Positions 23,111 to 34,055 are shown, counted from the stretch's first letter. The stretch is DNA of 64,000 nucleotides from Acanthosepion esculentum (GCA_964036315.1 OZ038482.1:8549020-8613019); one strand, 5' to 3'. Translations and numbers: made by a program. Notes: generated from the letters alone by a model not told the origin.

Positions 23111-23252
23111 AAAAATTTTATAAATTAATTAAAACATACTTTGGCCTTTCCTCTTAATAATAACAAACATTTTGACGATAAAACTTTGTTTTTGTCAAGT
23201 CTGTGGCGTTTTTTTCATTATGGTATGGTCCTATCTCAGCGAATTAGTGGAG

Positions 23253-23253
<1 letters not shown>

Positions 23254-23331
<78 letters not shown>

Positions 23332-23332
23332 G
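23254..23332. repeat. (CA)n(TA)n compound microsatellite
   Basis: About 25 CA units pass into about 14 TA units. Confidence 0.95.
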
Positions 23333-23770
23333 CTACCTCCAAAGAAACGCGACATTTAAAGTTTAAAATGAATTTAAAAAAATGAAAATTCTTTTTTGAA
23401 GCTTTTTATTTTAGTTTTAATTTCAAGCTAATAGATTAAATTTAATATTTCCAATAAACAAAATAGTTTACTGTATTTCAAAATTAATATTCAGCCATCT
23501 GTCAGCAATATAATTCTCTTTATTAAAAAATCTTCCGAAAATAAAATATAGTTATCTGAAAATTTATTTGAAAAATATTAGCAGATTTAAAGTTTAATTA
23601 ATCTGATTTGAAACAAATACTATTTACTTTTAGTTTAAAATGTCGCAGAAATGCATTTTTTCGACACAGAAGTGTTTTGATTGGTGTTGAGAAATTGACA
23701 GATGGAAATTTTTTATCTAATTTTTTTTTCTATGCGGCACATATCTTCAAAAGTTTAAATGTAACGTCAA
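23333..23770. other. Very AT-rich sequence without recognisable gene
   Basis: GCGACATTTAAAGTTTAAAA near 23350 and TTTAAAATGTCGC near 23635 are inverted relatives. They could be worn ends of a 300-bp inverted-repeat element; weak. Confidence 0.35.
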
Positions 23771-23774
23771 TCGT

Positions 23775-23920
23775 CATTTTCTGATGCCTTGATGCCCGTT
23801 CTTCTTTTCATCCTTTCCTCAATCCCCTCTTATACCCAGTTTTTTCTCTCCCACTCTCTGTAACCCTTTGCGTACTATTGGCACTCCTACTTTGATTGGA
23901 GTGAAATGCTTAAAAAAATC
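23775..23920 (+). mobile_element. 3' tail of a Jockey/CR1-like LINE
   Basis: It matches the minus-strand tails at 2908 and 3548: CATCCTTTCCTCAATCCCC, CTCTGTAACCCTTTGCGTAC, TATTGGCACTCCTACTTTGA, then GAAATGCTT and an A-run. It points toward the oppositely oriented LINE that follows. Confidence 0.75.
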
Positions 23921-24825
23921 ACCCTTTCTTGAATGTTACTTTTGCACATTTATCTAATCCGAAATCCATACCTATGTCGTCACTGAAACATTTTACAGTA
24001 TTGAGGAGCCCCTTCAATTCATTGACGTCTTTGGTAAATATTTTGAGATCATTCCTGTAGAGTAGGTGATTGAATACTTTCTTGTTCACTTTGTATTCAT
24101 AGCTATTATTGTTTAGTTCATGCGTAAGGGTGACAGACAAAACGGAAGGGGTGACAGGGAATTTCCTTGAAAGATACTGCGTCGGATATTCAGGCGGTTG
24201 GAAGTGGCAGTGCCTTTGGTGTGATTTAGATATAATGTGGTTTTCCTCATTCCCTTGCTGTGTTTAAGGAAATTTCTAGTCGATTCCATTACATTCACTT
24301 ACGTGCTAATACCCTTGGGAAAGGTATGAATCCTCTTCTTCTCCCCCCAGCTTTAGGTAAATAGCAGGAAAGACCGGCCTTGGATGGCAACTGGTCTATA
24401 GCAGAAAGAAATGGCAATCTACTGAGAGAAAAATCTGCCTCGTCAGTCATGTATCGAAAGATACATGATCGTCTCAGCGTGTATCACGAACGGCACATAA
24501 CTGACTGACTGACTATCGCCGAGGAGACTGTACGTTTTCAAAGTTTTAAGGATCCAGGGGTGTGGAACATTATCAAAGGCTTTACGGTAATCTATCCATG
24601 TTTTGCTGAGATTTCTACATCTTTTTCTGCAGTTTTCCAGGATCATTTTGTTTATCAGGAGTTGATCTTTGCAACATTATAAACCACTCCTGCATCCCTG
24701 TGGAAGAATGTTGTTTGCTCCGAAGTTCGGTTTGTCAGGACAGACGTGATCGCTTTATATGTGGTGGACAGACATGTTATTGGCCTATAATTGTTCGGCA
24801 TATTCTCGCCCTCGTCGACAGAACC

Positions 24826-24830
<5 letters not shown>
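23919..24830 (-). pseudogene. Second LINE lineage: decayed reverse transcriptase
   Basis: Read on the minus strand from 24830 down: NNYRPITCLSTTYKAITSVL, then RCRNLSKTWIDYRKAFDNVPHPWIL, then RKTTLYLNHTKG...NRLNIRRSIFQGNSLSPLPF, then VFNHLLYRNDLKIFTKD and LLNTVKCFSDDIGMDFGLDKCAKVTF. This is the full order of non-LTR reverse transcriptase blocks (NYRPI, DxxKAFDxVPHxWI, GxFQGDxLSPL, YMDDLK). The catalytic YMDD is mutated to YRND and GDSLSPL to GNSLSPL. The frame is also split by a SINE insertion (about 24300-24490) and frameshifts. Block wording suggests an R2/Hero-like rather than Jockey lineage, which I hold loosely. Confidence 0.8.
24296..24495 (+). mobile_element. tRNA-derived SINE body inserted in a LINE
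   Basis: TGCTAATACCCTTGGGAAAG, ATGAATCCTCTTCTTCTCC, AAATAGCAGGAAAGACCGG and GATGGCAACTGGTCTAT follow the order of the SINE at 38525-38790. It separates the IDYRKAF block from the IFQGNSLSPL block of the host LINE, so it inserted later. The 3' end contains a small hairpin, CATGTATC-GAAA-GATACATG (24448-24467). Confidence 0.65.
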
Positions 24831-24891
<61 letters not shown>

Positions 24892-24925
24892 GGTAGGGAG
24901 AGAGAGAAGGGGAGATGGAGAGGGG
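24828..24925. repeat. (CA)n microsatellite followed by GA-rich tract
   Basis: About 31 CA units, then imperfect GA/GGGA sequence. Several apparent open frames here are translations of the repeat. Confidence 0.95.
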
Positions 24926-25085
24926 GGTGAGAAAATCAATCACGTAATAGAGGTGAGAATCTCCAAAAAGAAATATAAAAGTGACTTTCAATTTCACAAA
25001 GTTTCTAAATTTACCGAAAAACATTTTCTGCTTTTTTGTTTCAACTTCCGTGCATTCTCCTCTCCCACTCAATTATTTGTAATAA

Positions 25086-25124
25086 AATAATAATAATAAT
25101 AATAATAATAATTATTATTATTAA

Positions 25125-25159
<35 letters not shown>

Positions 25160-25160
25160 G
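25086..25160. repeat. (AAT)n(ATT)n inverted compound microsatellite
   Basis: AAT units turn into ATT units, giving a long potential hairpin. Confidence 0.95.
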
Positions 25161-25399
25161 ATATCATCATCGTCTTTCTCATTATCTGACATGAAAATAT
25201 CGAGTCAAGACTCGTTATTGCTCGATTGGAAATTTGACAAAACTTTTTCTTTTGTTTATCGACTGTCATTTTTACTTTGTTTCCATTTTGGACTAATTTT
25301 CTTGGCTTTGTTGTCATTTAGCCTCTGTTGGTTTTCTTATCATCGACATAATCGCTTATGACAGTCTATCAAATGATTGTGAGTTTTTGTCATTAATTA

Positions 25400-25475
25400 T
25401 CACACACACACACGCAAAACAGAAAGAGAGAGAGAGTAAGTGAGAGAGTGAGTGAGTGAGAGAGAGAGAGACGTT
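25400..25475. repeat. CA and GA/GAGT microsatellites
   Basis: Short CA run, then GA with GAGT variants. Confidence 0.85.
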
Positions 25476-25828
25476 GAAATACATACATACATATATTATA
25501 CATATTATCATAGGTATTGAGGTCATTCATGTAAATACACATACGTGGATGCATCAATAAACCTGTCGTCTTAATCATGAAAAAGAAGCATTCATTTCAC
25601 GCAACGTTATCTTCCTTGTCAATGCACTTAACCCACGCTTTTCCAGAGATTCCATTGCTTGAACATTATATAGTAAAATCTGAAATCAAAATACAGATAA
25701 TTATTGTTCCCAGCTACCGACTTATTGATCCACCCTCTTGTACTGACAAGAAATAATTGTTAATAAGTTAAACTAACAAACCGTTCGCTATTAGGATAAG
25801 TGTGTTTTGGAGAATGGATGTCATGCTT

Positions 25829-25829
25829 A

Positions 25830-25861
<32 letters not shown>

Positions 25862-25862
25862 C
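25829..25862. repeat. (GAAA)n microsatellite
   Basis: Eight GAAA units. Confidence 0.9.
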
Positions 25863-25879
25863 AGACTTTATCAAGCGAA

Positions 25880-26060
25880 GAGTTCAAATAAAATTTGAAA
25901 CCTTTTCATTTTTATTCACAATATTGTCTTCATCTTTGTCGACAAAGATGAGGACAATAGTCCGCATGTAAATAATGATAACTCCACATCCCAGAATTCA
26001 GACAGAAATAATTGTGGAAGATCATATTCTCTTTTCGTCTGCTACAGTGCTCCATTAATG
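25880..26060 (+). repeat. Dispersed repeat family X, copy with palindromic junction
   Basis: Bases 25941-26000 match the tail of the 53.2-kb copy (AGGACAATAGTCCGCATG, AAATAATGATAACTCC). Immediately before, 25923-25940 is the reverse complement of 25941-25958 with one mismatch, so the element folds back on itself with no loop. Confidence 0.65.
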
Positions 26061-26085
26061 CCCACTTGTGCTAAACTAAAGGATG

Positions 26086-26089
<4 letters not shown>

Positions 26090-26173
<84 letters not shown>
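26090..26173. repeat. (TA)n microsatellite
   Basis: About 42 uninterrupted TA units. Confidence 0.95.
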
Positions 26174-26175
<2 letters not shown>

Positions 26176-26546
26176 ACCACGCCGAATTTCGACTGAATCA
26201 TTTAGAAAAAATGAGCACCAATTTCAGCTGCACCGAAAAAACAACCTTCTGAGTTAGAATTTGTTCAAAAGTTGCAATTTTCTTTCCGTCATTAATAAAG
26301 TGTAATTGAGAATTTGAAAATGCACAACAGCATTTTTTTGGCATCATCATCATTCTTGTTATTCTGCGTGCAAAACGTGGGCAGTTTGAATGGCTGATGT
26401 ACAGAATAAAAAGCAGAAAGCGCTTACCTTAGCGCAATGTTTTAGGGTTGTTTTGCAAACTATTGTTAATAAGTTTTATTCTCATTTCGTGCCCTAATCT
26501 TCTGACCTTATACCATACTTGTTATAGTCCAATATCCTCGTACCAC

Positions 26547-26906
26547 TGTTATGGTCCAAGGTTAGGACCAAGGAAGAACAACACGAACACAAGAGTAGGA
26601 ATAACAAAGATATATTAAACAGAATAATAATACAAGAAATTGAAGATGTTAGTATGACTGTCAGTCTGGTTTGGAGTGAACTACTATTGTCTCGACTCGT
26701 TCCACTTCGTTCCACTTCTACTATCGTCTCTCTTGAGAGGCGTAGTCTTTATAGTGTCAGGAAGAGTTCATTGTCGTTACAGGTAAGATCCCATAACTAT
26801 ACTAAAATAAATAAATGTCTACAAAATACTGAATTATGCCAATCCTGTCTGTGTACATTCGCATTTACCATATCTTTGTCATGGAAAAATTCTTCTTTGA
26901 TGAGTC
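26547..26906. repeat. Possible solo LTR, related to 49741-50110
   Basis: It begins TGTTATGGTCCAAGG and can be ended at GAGTCAACA, giving TG...CA boundaries and 360 bases, near the 370 of the better solo LTR. They share the layout of an AATAACAA block followed by AATAATACAA. No target duplication was found at these edges, so the boundaries are tentative. Confidence 0.4.
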
Positions 26907-27595
26907 AACATTTCCATTTCTGTTATTTTTATAAAAGACTATGCAACTCCCCAAGCTTCTATCAATAATAGGATTTTGTTGCCATTGTTGTTGCTCTGAA
27001 AGATAAATCAATGATTCATTGATAGGTGGAGGCGGATAATATCACAAAATATCGATATTCCAATTCTTAGATCTCACGTTTCCAATAATTCCAGACTTGC
27101 TATTGATATGTTTCGAATGGAAAATCTCGTTGGGAAAAGTCTCACTGGGAAATGGCTCCTTCGGAAAATCTCCTTGGCAGATTCTTATTGGAAGAAGGTC
27201 AGAACAGTATTTAACTAGAGAAGCGCCTCAAGTCATTAAACAAAGAATTTTTCTTCTTCTTGCATATCATTAAAATATATTAAAAAATATGTCATTAAAA
27301 AATATATATCATTAAAAAAAGAAATTGAAATATTTGTCATAATGGCAAAAATGACAATAAAACGTAAAGAATCTTGATTTCCTTTCTTTTTTAATAAAAA
27401 GCGAGAAGAAGAATACGAAGAAGAAGTTCAATGACTTTAGGCGAACATTCCACATCTTGCTATCTGCACTTCCAATCTAGTAAGAGAAACCTTTACAAAC
27501 GTTTTGAGTCGCTCTCCGACCTTGAGAATGTAGAGTATGAGACTGGGCATTTGAGAAGACTTTCATTTTCTTTCGTATTCCTCCACAAAGATAAA
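26907..27595. other. Sequence without recognisable gene
   Basis: ATCATTAAA repeats occur near 27260-27320. Nothing else recognised. Confidence 0.5.
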
Positions 27596-27599
27596 ATAA

Positions 27600-28050
27600 A
27601 CAAACGGCCTCCATCTTCTTCCATTATGTGCCGTGTTCTTTCAGCTTATTGTGGTTCTCCACAGCTTTCTATCCTTCGAAACTGTAACTAATATTTATCT
27701 GCTTACTATTCTTCCCAATCAATCTTCTGCCATCCATTTATAAAGGCTCGTTAAGAACGGTACGTAATGCTTCCCTCTGCCCATCTCCCAGTCAATATCC
27801 TTCACTTCTTGTGAGTGCCAAATTTCTCAAGACCTCTTTCCTCATTTTGTGTCACAGGTATTTCAACTGTCTCTTTTTGTATCCACTTTCCTTAAAAATT
27901 CCTCCTTGTTCACATGCTGCGTTCATAATATTCTCATCATCCCTCTGTAGCACCACATCTCTGTTGCCTCAACTATTCACTTTACCCGTGAGAAAATTGT
28001 CTAGCATTCACTGCTATATTGACTTTTTGATATTACATAGCAGTTCAGAA
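27600..28050 (-). mobile_element. C-terminal end of an RTE-type LINE
   Basis: The minus strand gives EMWCYRGMMRIL.TQHVNKEEFLRKV, a decayed KMRKEVLRNLALT block, then DRKLWRTT and the AACACGGCACATAATGGAAG end signature. This is the order of the other RTE copies at 9455 and 48030. Several stops and shifts; inactive. Confidence 0.75.
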
Positions 28051-28224
28051 TTATTTCTAATGTAATTGTATATTCAACTCTGTCTTGGTGAAGATCACAC
28101 TTATTCGAAACTTGTCGACTGGCGTTACAGAATCAAAAACAAAGAACTAAACAAAATAACTGAAACTACATTACTCGAGGAATGTCAACAACAGTAACAA
28201 CTAAAATAGATATCCCACACAACT

Positions 28225-28560
28225 CGAAGAGAAAATAATGACATAATCAAGATGTTGACATTCCACACTACTTCAAACAAAAGGTTAGGAAGGAAACCTC
28301 CATCAATACTGGAAAGAGTGATAACAGCTACTGGGTTTGAGATGAGAAAATAATGACATAATCATGATGTTGGCATTTCACATTACTTCAAACAAAATGC
28401 TAAGAAGGAAATACTGAAAACAGTTACTGGACTTGATAAACCTATTTTCCTGAAAAATGTTTTAAGAGAAAGATTTTATAAATTTCAACCGACACTAGTA
28501 CAAGCTGCTTGTTCCATGAATGCGGAATATTTCCTTATACGGAAACGGCTAATATTCCCA
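28225..28560 (+). repeat. Unnamed dispersed repeat family Q, best copy
   Basis: It contains an internal tandem duplication of about 113 bases: GAAAATAATGACATAATC occurs near 28231 and 28346. It continues with CTATTTTCCTGAAAAATG, GATTTTATAAATTTCAAC and GGAAACGGCTAATATTCCC. Copies lie at 6768, 12690 and 62615. No coding frame was found. Confidence 0.75.
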
Positions 28561-28614
28561 TTTATACATGTGTTTTATTTTAAACTTTCTTCTTAGATTA
28601 TTATTTTTTCTTAC

Positions 28615-29225
28615 ATGGACGTAACTTCCATGTCTGGTGTCAGTTGGCTGTCACATTGCTATCGAGATCACTTCCTGTTAACAAATAGGAACGATCCTGC
28701 TTATGAGGCTCCAAATAAATTGAAAGTGTCGCAGTTAGCTCCTCCTCATTTCCTTAACCCGTCAACAGGGCTCTCTCTTTCCCGGGAGTATAAATACGGG
28801 CTGACCTTTCGCCTCTTTCTCTTTTCTCTGCTTACGCGCACGTGTGAGCAACTATGTCGATTTCGGCCACGGGCCGAAACCTCGCACGTGGGGCGAGGTA
28901 CAAAAAACTTTCTCTAAAAATTTCCAATATGTGAACTCTTATACACAACCAGCGTTTCCCATATTCTGGGAACACGCTAAAACAAAATTCACCCGTACGG
29001 ACATTCAACTAAAAACAACACACACAACTTTCCATACAGACACTGTAACATTTTATTCATGTCTTCAATGTATTGTAACTCGTGTTTTAATCTATTTGTA
29101 ATTCAAGTATTAATATATATTTGTTTTGTACATATATATCGGTCTCGTTTGTTTTCTTTTGCTTTCATTGGACTCCATTAAAGTCCAACATTTTTATGTA
29201 GCTGGACCGGCCAGCGGAAGCCGTA
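28615..29225 (+). repeat. Possible LTR with promoter and primer-binding-like end
   Basis: A GC-rich promoter-like block carries GAGTATAAATACGGGCTGAC (TATA box near 28788). It is followed by a CACGTG-rich leader with several short inverted repeats and an AT-rich tail. The 3' edge reads CCAACA, then about 12 bases on TGGACCGGCC. In LTR retroelements a TGG-initial primer-binding site follows the LTR. No gag or pol follows, and ends and target duplication are not resolved. Confidence 0.4.
28786..28796 (+). promoter_or_regulatory. TATA-box-like promoter element in LTR-like sequence
   Basis: TATAAATAC sits in a locally GC-rich context (CCCGGGAG before, GGGCTGACC after), the expected setting of an RNA polymerase II core promoter in an LTR. 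Confidence 0.4.
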
Positions 29226-29229
29226 ACCT

Positions 29230-29540
29230 AGAGATAACTCATCTTCTCTTCACACATATCACACACCGCATGGTCCACTACAAAAGGAAGAAAAATTAAA
29301 TCAGCAAATATTTTAACAAGTGAAACTAAGGCAACACAATAGGCAGCCATAATGTACAAAGTCTTTCTTTTTCGCGAAAGAAATCAGAATGTTTCTTTTA
29401 AGTGAATGATACAACAGATATTTTCTTTTAAGCAGATAACTTATAAAATTCTTCTAGTAAATGCTAGAGATTCTTTTCGACCGTTTGGAATATAAATTTC
29501 TATAGAATCTTTACCAAAATGTTTTCAAGTTAGTAAAGTA
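29230..29540. other. Sequence without recognisable gene
   Basis: Nothing recognised. Confidence 0.45.
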
Positions 29541-29544
29541 TTTT

Positions 29545-29640
29545 TTTAATCACTTCACCCCAAGATAGGCGATAATGCCACTAAAACGCAAGGATCTACT
29601 AGAAGTGAAAGAAAATAAAAACATTTTAGAAGGAACCGGA
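29545..29640 (-). mobile_element. Short LINE 3' tail (Jockey/CR1-like family)
   Basis: AATCACTTCACCCCAAGATA, GCCACTAAAACGCAAGGATC and TACTAGAAGTGAAAG are the reverse orientation of the tail seen at 23775-23920. Confidence 0.6.
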
Positions 29641-31635
29641 AACCCAATCCTAAACAGGAAACTGTTTAAATGATTGGGGGAGGGGTGAACCGGGCGGTTG
29701 GCAAATCTATCTACTTCTTTGGCAGTTGAAATAAATTTTCAATGCAAACCTTTTTGCGCAATAATTTTGAAAAACCAATATCAAAATGTCTTTCCTCTAT
29801 TAAAAAAATAAATTAATTAAGTGGCTGATTTGTTTACTTTTTGTTCGTGAAGTGGTGGGAAAGGCAGGATTACATGATGGGTAGGGGAAAAGGGTTTTAT
29901 TTGGCTGGGGTAAGGGAGAAGGTTTTGATTACGGGACTCTAAGTCTTTCTTCTGTTGATCGATTTAAAAGTTGCGTTTGTTCCTAAATCCTCTTAACTAC
30001 TAGACAGACAAGTCTCTAGATTAAAAAGAAACTTGTAAGTTTTTTTTTCTTTATTGCTTGCAGTAATCCAATTTGAACTCCGTGAACAATCGCTGGTATT
30101 AAACAACAGATCTTATTCAGTACGAAAATAGTTTTCAAAAAGGTTATTTTCATATACAAATTGCTAACATTTGAAATTAAAAGTATATCCTACAACTTGG
30201 CAATAATGGATCAACTGGCAACTCAAATTTTGTTAGCCAAACGTTCAAAGAAATTGAACTACCTACCTCCCTTAACCCAGTGGAATAAAATCCTTTATCC
30301 CCTACCTATCATGAACGCCATGAGATAAATGAAAACGAGAATCTTGTAAAAATGAGGGTGTGTTATTTTTCATGTTGTAGTGACAGAAAAATAAAAATTT
30401 CACTATTTCAAAAAAAAAAGTAAATAAATAAATAAAAATAAAAAACTAGAAAGCTAAAAGTTGGCAAACTATTTTGGTTTGCCATAAAGAAATAACAAAA
30501 AGATATGAAAAAATAAATAAATAAAAGAGGTCACAAAGGTCATCATTTCTAAATGTCGGTGAAGTAAAAGGGATTGTCAAATGAGTCACTTCTATGAACC
30601 AATCAACATCAAGAAACAATAGGGAAATAAATTCCTTTGTCTAAAGAAAAATGTAAACAGATAGTGACGAACAAGCAAAGGGACCAGCCGCCGAAAGAAT
30701 TTCATCCGCTGTCCAATTCCCTAAAGCTTTGGACATCTAAAAATCCCACAAAGAGAGTAGAAAGAATTACTCAAATGCTATCAAGAAATACTTACATACT
30801 TCTCTCTCTCTCCATTATATGCTAAAGAACTTACAAACTTTCAACACGAGAATTTTCTGATAGGGACTTATGAACTCTTTCAATATAGTATGTTTTATTT
30901 TTCTATCCCTACACACTATTACTGGTGATGTTGTTATTCAAATTATTATTCAGCAAATAATAACAAAGCAATGCATCTGGAGTATCTAGAATCTATAAAA
31001 CCATACATTGTACACATGAGGATATTTCTCTACGTAGGGGGTTTGTATAAGGCAAGCATTTTAGCAACATAGGAACAACTTTTTACAAAATTATAACGAA
31101 TTTAAGAAACGGCATCTCTTTTAAGCAGAAGTGTAAAGAATTCAAATTAAGCGATTATTGAATTGTTTAAGGGTTAATGAAAACTAAAAAGATTAAATCC
31201 AATATGGCTGCCGTGAAACTAGACACACTGATTGGAAGAAAAAATTGCTTCATTAAAAATGGTTAGGCCTCCTTTCCTGTGGTCCTTTCATTTGTTATTT
31301 TTAATGTTATAAATTTTAAATGAATCAGAAAAAAGAAAAAAATCAAATAAAGGTTAATGACAATCATATAAGGTATTTGACCTCACAAAATTAGGTATAG
31401 CGAATATTTGACGAATGAATTATTGCGATGAAAATTAACCCAGTTTATCTTTTGGCGTCAGCATAGTTTCAGTATTCAGTATAAAATTTAGATCAAAGTC
31501 GTAATTAGTTAGTGATAATGATAGCATAATTGTTATTTTTGTTTTCTTTTTGGAAATAATCTTTTCGAAAGTGAGAATGATTACACACAATTTTGATACC
31601 AAATGAACAAAAGCAGGCAATTAACAAGGTTAAAT
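29641..31635. other. AT-rich sequence without recognisable gene
   Basis: Nearly 2 kb with no recognised repeat or gene; short A/AAAT runs at 30410-30530. Confidence 0.5.
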
Positions 31636-31637
31636 AG

Positions 31638-31638
<1 letters not shown>

Positions 31639-31694
<56 letters not shown>

Positions 31695-31738
31695 GTTGTT
31701 GTTGTTTTTGTTGCTATGTTGTTGTTGTTGTTGTTGTT
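31639..31738. repeat. (ATT)n(GTT)n microsatellite
   Basis: About 18 ATT units followed by GTT units. Confidence 0.95.
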
Positions 31739-31812
31739 ACTTCCTTTGATTATTGTTGTATACTCATTTCCTTCCGTGTCCCAACCAGAGACTGAAGGTC
31801 AGAAATAACATC
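31739..31812 (+). repeat. Unnamed short repeat shared with 16845-16920
   Basis: Contains TTGTTGTATACTCATTTCCT and CGTGTCCCAACCAGA in the same order as the partner. Confidence 0.5.
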
Positions 31813-32072
31813 ATGATATTTTCCACTGAACGTTTTTGTAAAGAAATAAAACTAAAACGGTCTAACATCACGCGCATTTTACATAGCTAAAGCACTTCGT
31901 ATTTGTGAGTACAATTTTTGTATTTCTTTAATGCATCGTCTGTCAGGGATCGCTTCAATGAGTCCATCAAAAGCTTTTTCAATAAAACCGAGGGCTTCAA
32001 CCACAACTGAAAATATTGATGATTCATTGACCACATTTTTGAGATTTCCACTTCAAGATGCTTATATTTTGA

Positions 32073-32100
32073 TCACACACACACACACACACACACACAT
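32073..32100. repeat. (CA)n microsatellite inside transposase remnant
   Basis: About 14 CA units that interrupt the neighbouring minus-strand coding remnant. Confidence 0.9.
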
Positions 32101-32290
32101 GTTGCAGGAATGATAACAGAATGTGTTGAGTAATGTTCTGGATATACCTTATGCTGTTCAGTGTTTTCTTAACAAACACCATAAGCAAGAAACAGTAGGT
32201 GTAACTTATAGCACACCACACCATGATGCTAGGAAGTGGACCTATTTTTTGTAGGCGAATGTACACTGGAAGGTGTTGCTCGACTGATTT
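32100..32290 (-). pseudogene. Tc1/mariner-type transposase fragment
   Basis: The minus strand reads VYIRLQKIGPLPSIMVWCAISYTYCF, then VFVKKTLNSIRYIQNITQHILLSFLQH. In Tc1/mariner transposases the segment between the first and second catalytic aspartates reads SxMVWGAISYxG, then VFVExTLNxxRYIxxxLxxxLLPFxQ. Only this central piece is left. The flanking catalytic aspartate blocks were not found. Confidence 0.7.
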
Positions 32291-32299
32291 ACGTCATAC

Positions 32300-32945
32300 G
32301 AACAACCAATCATCATTTGAAAGTAGAACCTTCTCTAGTTACTGAACAATAAAGAGCGCTATTTAAACCCCAAGTTAACCCCTTGAAATCCCACTGTAGA
32401 TATGCACGAAGTTCTTCTAGTATAAGTAGCGTGTTTGACTAAAGATACGCGTGTCCGTATTTCAGCTGCAAGTAAACGATTTACAATGGCTAGTGCTGAC
32501 ACTCCAGGAACTAAATTTGCTCTTATCTATGTTGTGGACATAGTGGAATCTGCCATTGCTGTTCTTATAATACATCGATCATGGTGAAAGTTTGTACGAC
32601 GTAAAACGTCCAGAGCCTGTTCTATCGGTGCAATAATGCTCAATTAATCACAATTGCTAGCATCGAAGCACGAATGATAAGTCATGTCGACCCTGCACAA
32701 AAATTCTGTAAAATGATCATGCAGACGCTCGAAAGCTCATAATCCAACTCCTCTACAAATAGTTCGAATAGGACAAAAAATACACTTTATGCGTCTGCGT
32801 GACGTCATAGCTACTTTCATTGAACTCAACAATGAACTTTATCGCAGCATACATCATCGTCACAGGCGGTGCACTTGTATGAATGTTACTTTGCCAGAAG
32901 ATAGCTGAAAACAAAACATTTTATCAGACTATACGGTACTTCATA
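32300..32945. other. Unassigned sequence
   Basis: No motif recognised; could be the decayed remainder of the neighbouring transposon. Confidence 0.4.
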
Positions 32946-33021
32946 TCATGCATATACTGTACTCAGTCCAAAGTTATCACAGTCCTTTAGGGTGCTGCAA
33001 TTCTACTGACCGACAATACCC

Positions 33022-33022
<1 letters not shown>

Positions 33023-33110
<88 letters not shown>
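33023..33110. repeat. (TA)n microsatellite
   Basis: About 43 TA units. Confidence 0.95.
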
Positions 33111-33112
<2 letters not shown>

Positions 33113-33256
33113 TGGCCCGAAGATTGCCTTTTAAGCATGAAAACAGACTGTCGCTGAAGGGTGTTGACTGACATTTATTTTTGCATACGCTCTATTCATG
33201 ATATTGATTACTTTAACTTATAAATATAGCATATCTTAAAACTAAATTTTTATCAC

Positions 33257-33258
<2 letters not shown>

Positions 33259-33333
<75 letters not shown>
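33259..33333. repeat. (TA)n microsatellite
   Basis: About 37 TA units, ending directly at an inverted PLE terminal repeat. Confidence 0.95.
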
Positions 33334-33334
<1 letters not shown>

Positions 33335-33518
33335 CATAATGTGAAGTCACGTATACTTTCTTAATATGTATATATAGAAAAAACAACTGAAAAGTTGCAA
33401 ATTAAAAAACATTCAATTTTTTTTAATTAAAAAAACATTCAATTTTTTTTAATTAAAAAACATTCATTTTTTTTAATTAAAAAAACATTCAATTTTTTTT
33501 AATTTGCAACTTTTCAGT

Positions 33519-33524
<6 letters not shown>
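33334..33524 (-). mobile_element. Inverted PLE terminal repeat with snapback tandem array
   Basis: Bases 33334-33410 are the reverse complement of the PLE terminal repeats at 58589 and 61756 (CACGTATACTTTCTTAATAT, TATATAGAAAAAACAACT). From 33411 about four units of 26 bases (ATTCAATTTTTTTTAATTAA and an A-run) follow. Bases 33501-33524 then mirror 33379-33402 exactly (AATTTGCAACTTTTCAGTTG). The result is a stem of at least 24 bp closing a loop of tandem repeats. Confidence 0.8.

Positions 33525-33563
<39 letters not shown>
33523..33563. repeat. (TA)n microsatellite
   Basis: About 20 TA units flanking the snapback. Confidence 0.95.
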
Positions 33564-33565
<2 letters not shown>

Positions 33566-33929
33566 CATTTCGTCATATTTGACTGAAGACCACGAAAATA
33601 TTCTTTTTGAGAAGATTTTATTTTATTCTTGCCTTTTTCATACAATTTTATTTATTTATTATTTCATGGTTCAAGAAATTTTTCTCTAAGCCTTTTTGGT
33701 CATCTTCAGGAAGTAAAGTTGTTTTGTACAGTGGTTGGTGTTTGTTTATTCGGTCGTCTAATTTAGATAGCTTTCTTTGTGTGTTATATAGAAATATAAC
33801 ACTAAGAAAATTTTATTGTTTTTGAAGAAATAACACCGTAAAATATATAAAACTTTGAAGCATCAGTAAAAATATTTGTAAAAGAAGAAAGATTAAATAA
33901 AATCTTCTGCCAAGAAATATAGTGATATT

Positions 33930-34055
33930 CCAAGCGTAGCTTAGATGTGGCACAAAGCCGAAAATAGGGGGCACCCAGTGAAAATCGAACTCACTACTCA
34001 GTCGTAACTGTTTTAACGAAACAAACTTGCTAACCCCATTATACCGAGGTGGCCT
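33930..34055 (-). mobile_element. tRNA-derived SINE (family A)
   Basis: Read on the minus strand: a tRNA-like head with AACTGAGTAGTGAGTTCGAT-type box B wording (here GAGTTCGATTTTCACTGGG), then TTCGGCTTTGTGCCACATCT and AAGCTACGCTTGG at the 3' end. It is related to copies at 42435, 42776 and 42910. Confidence 0.7.
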
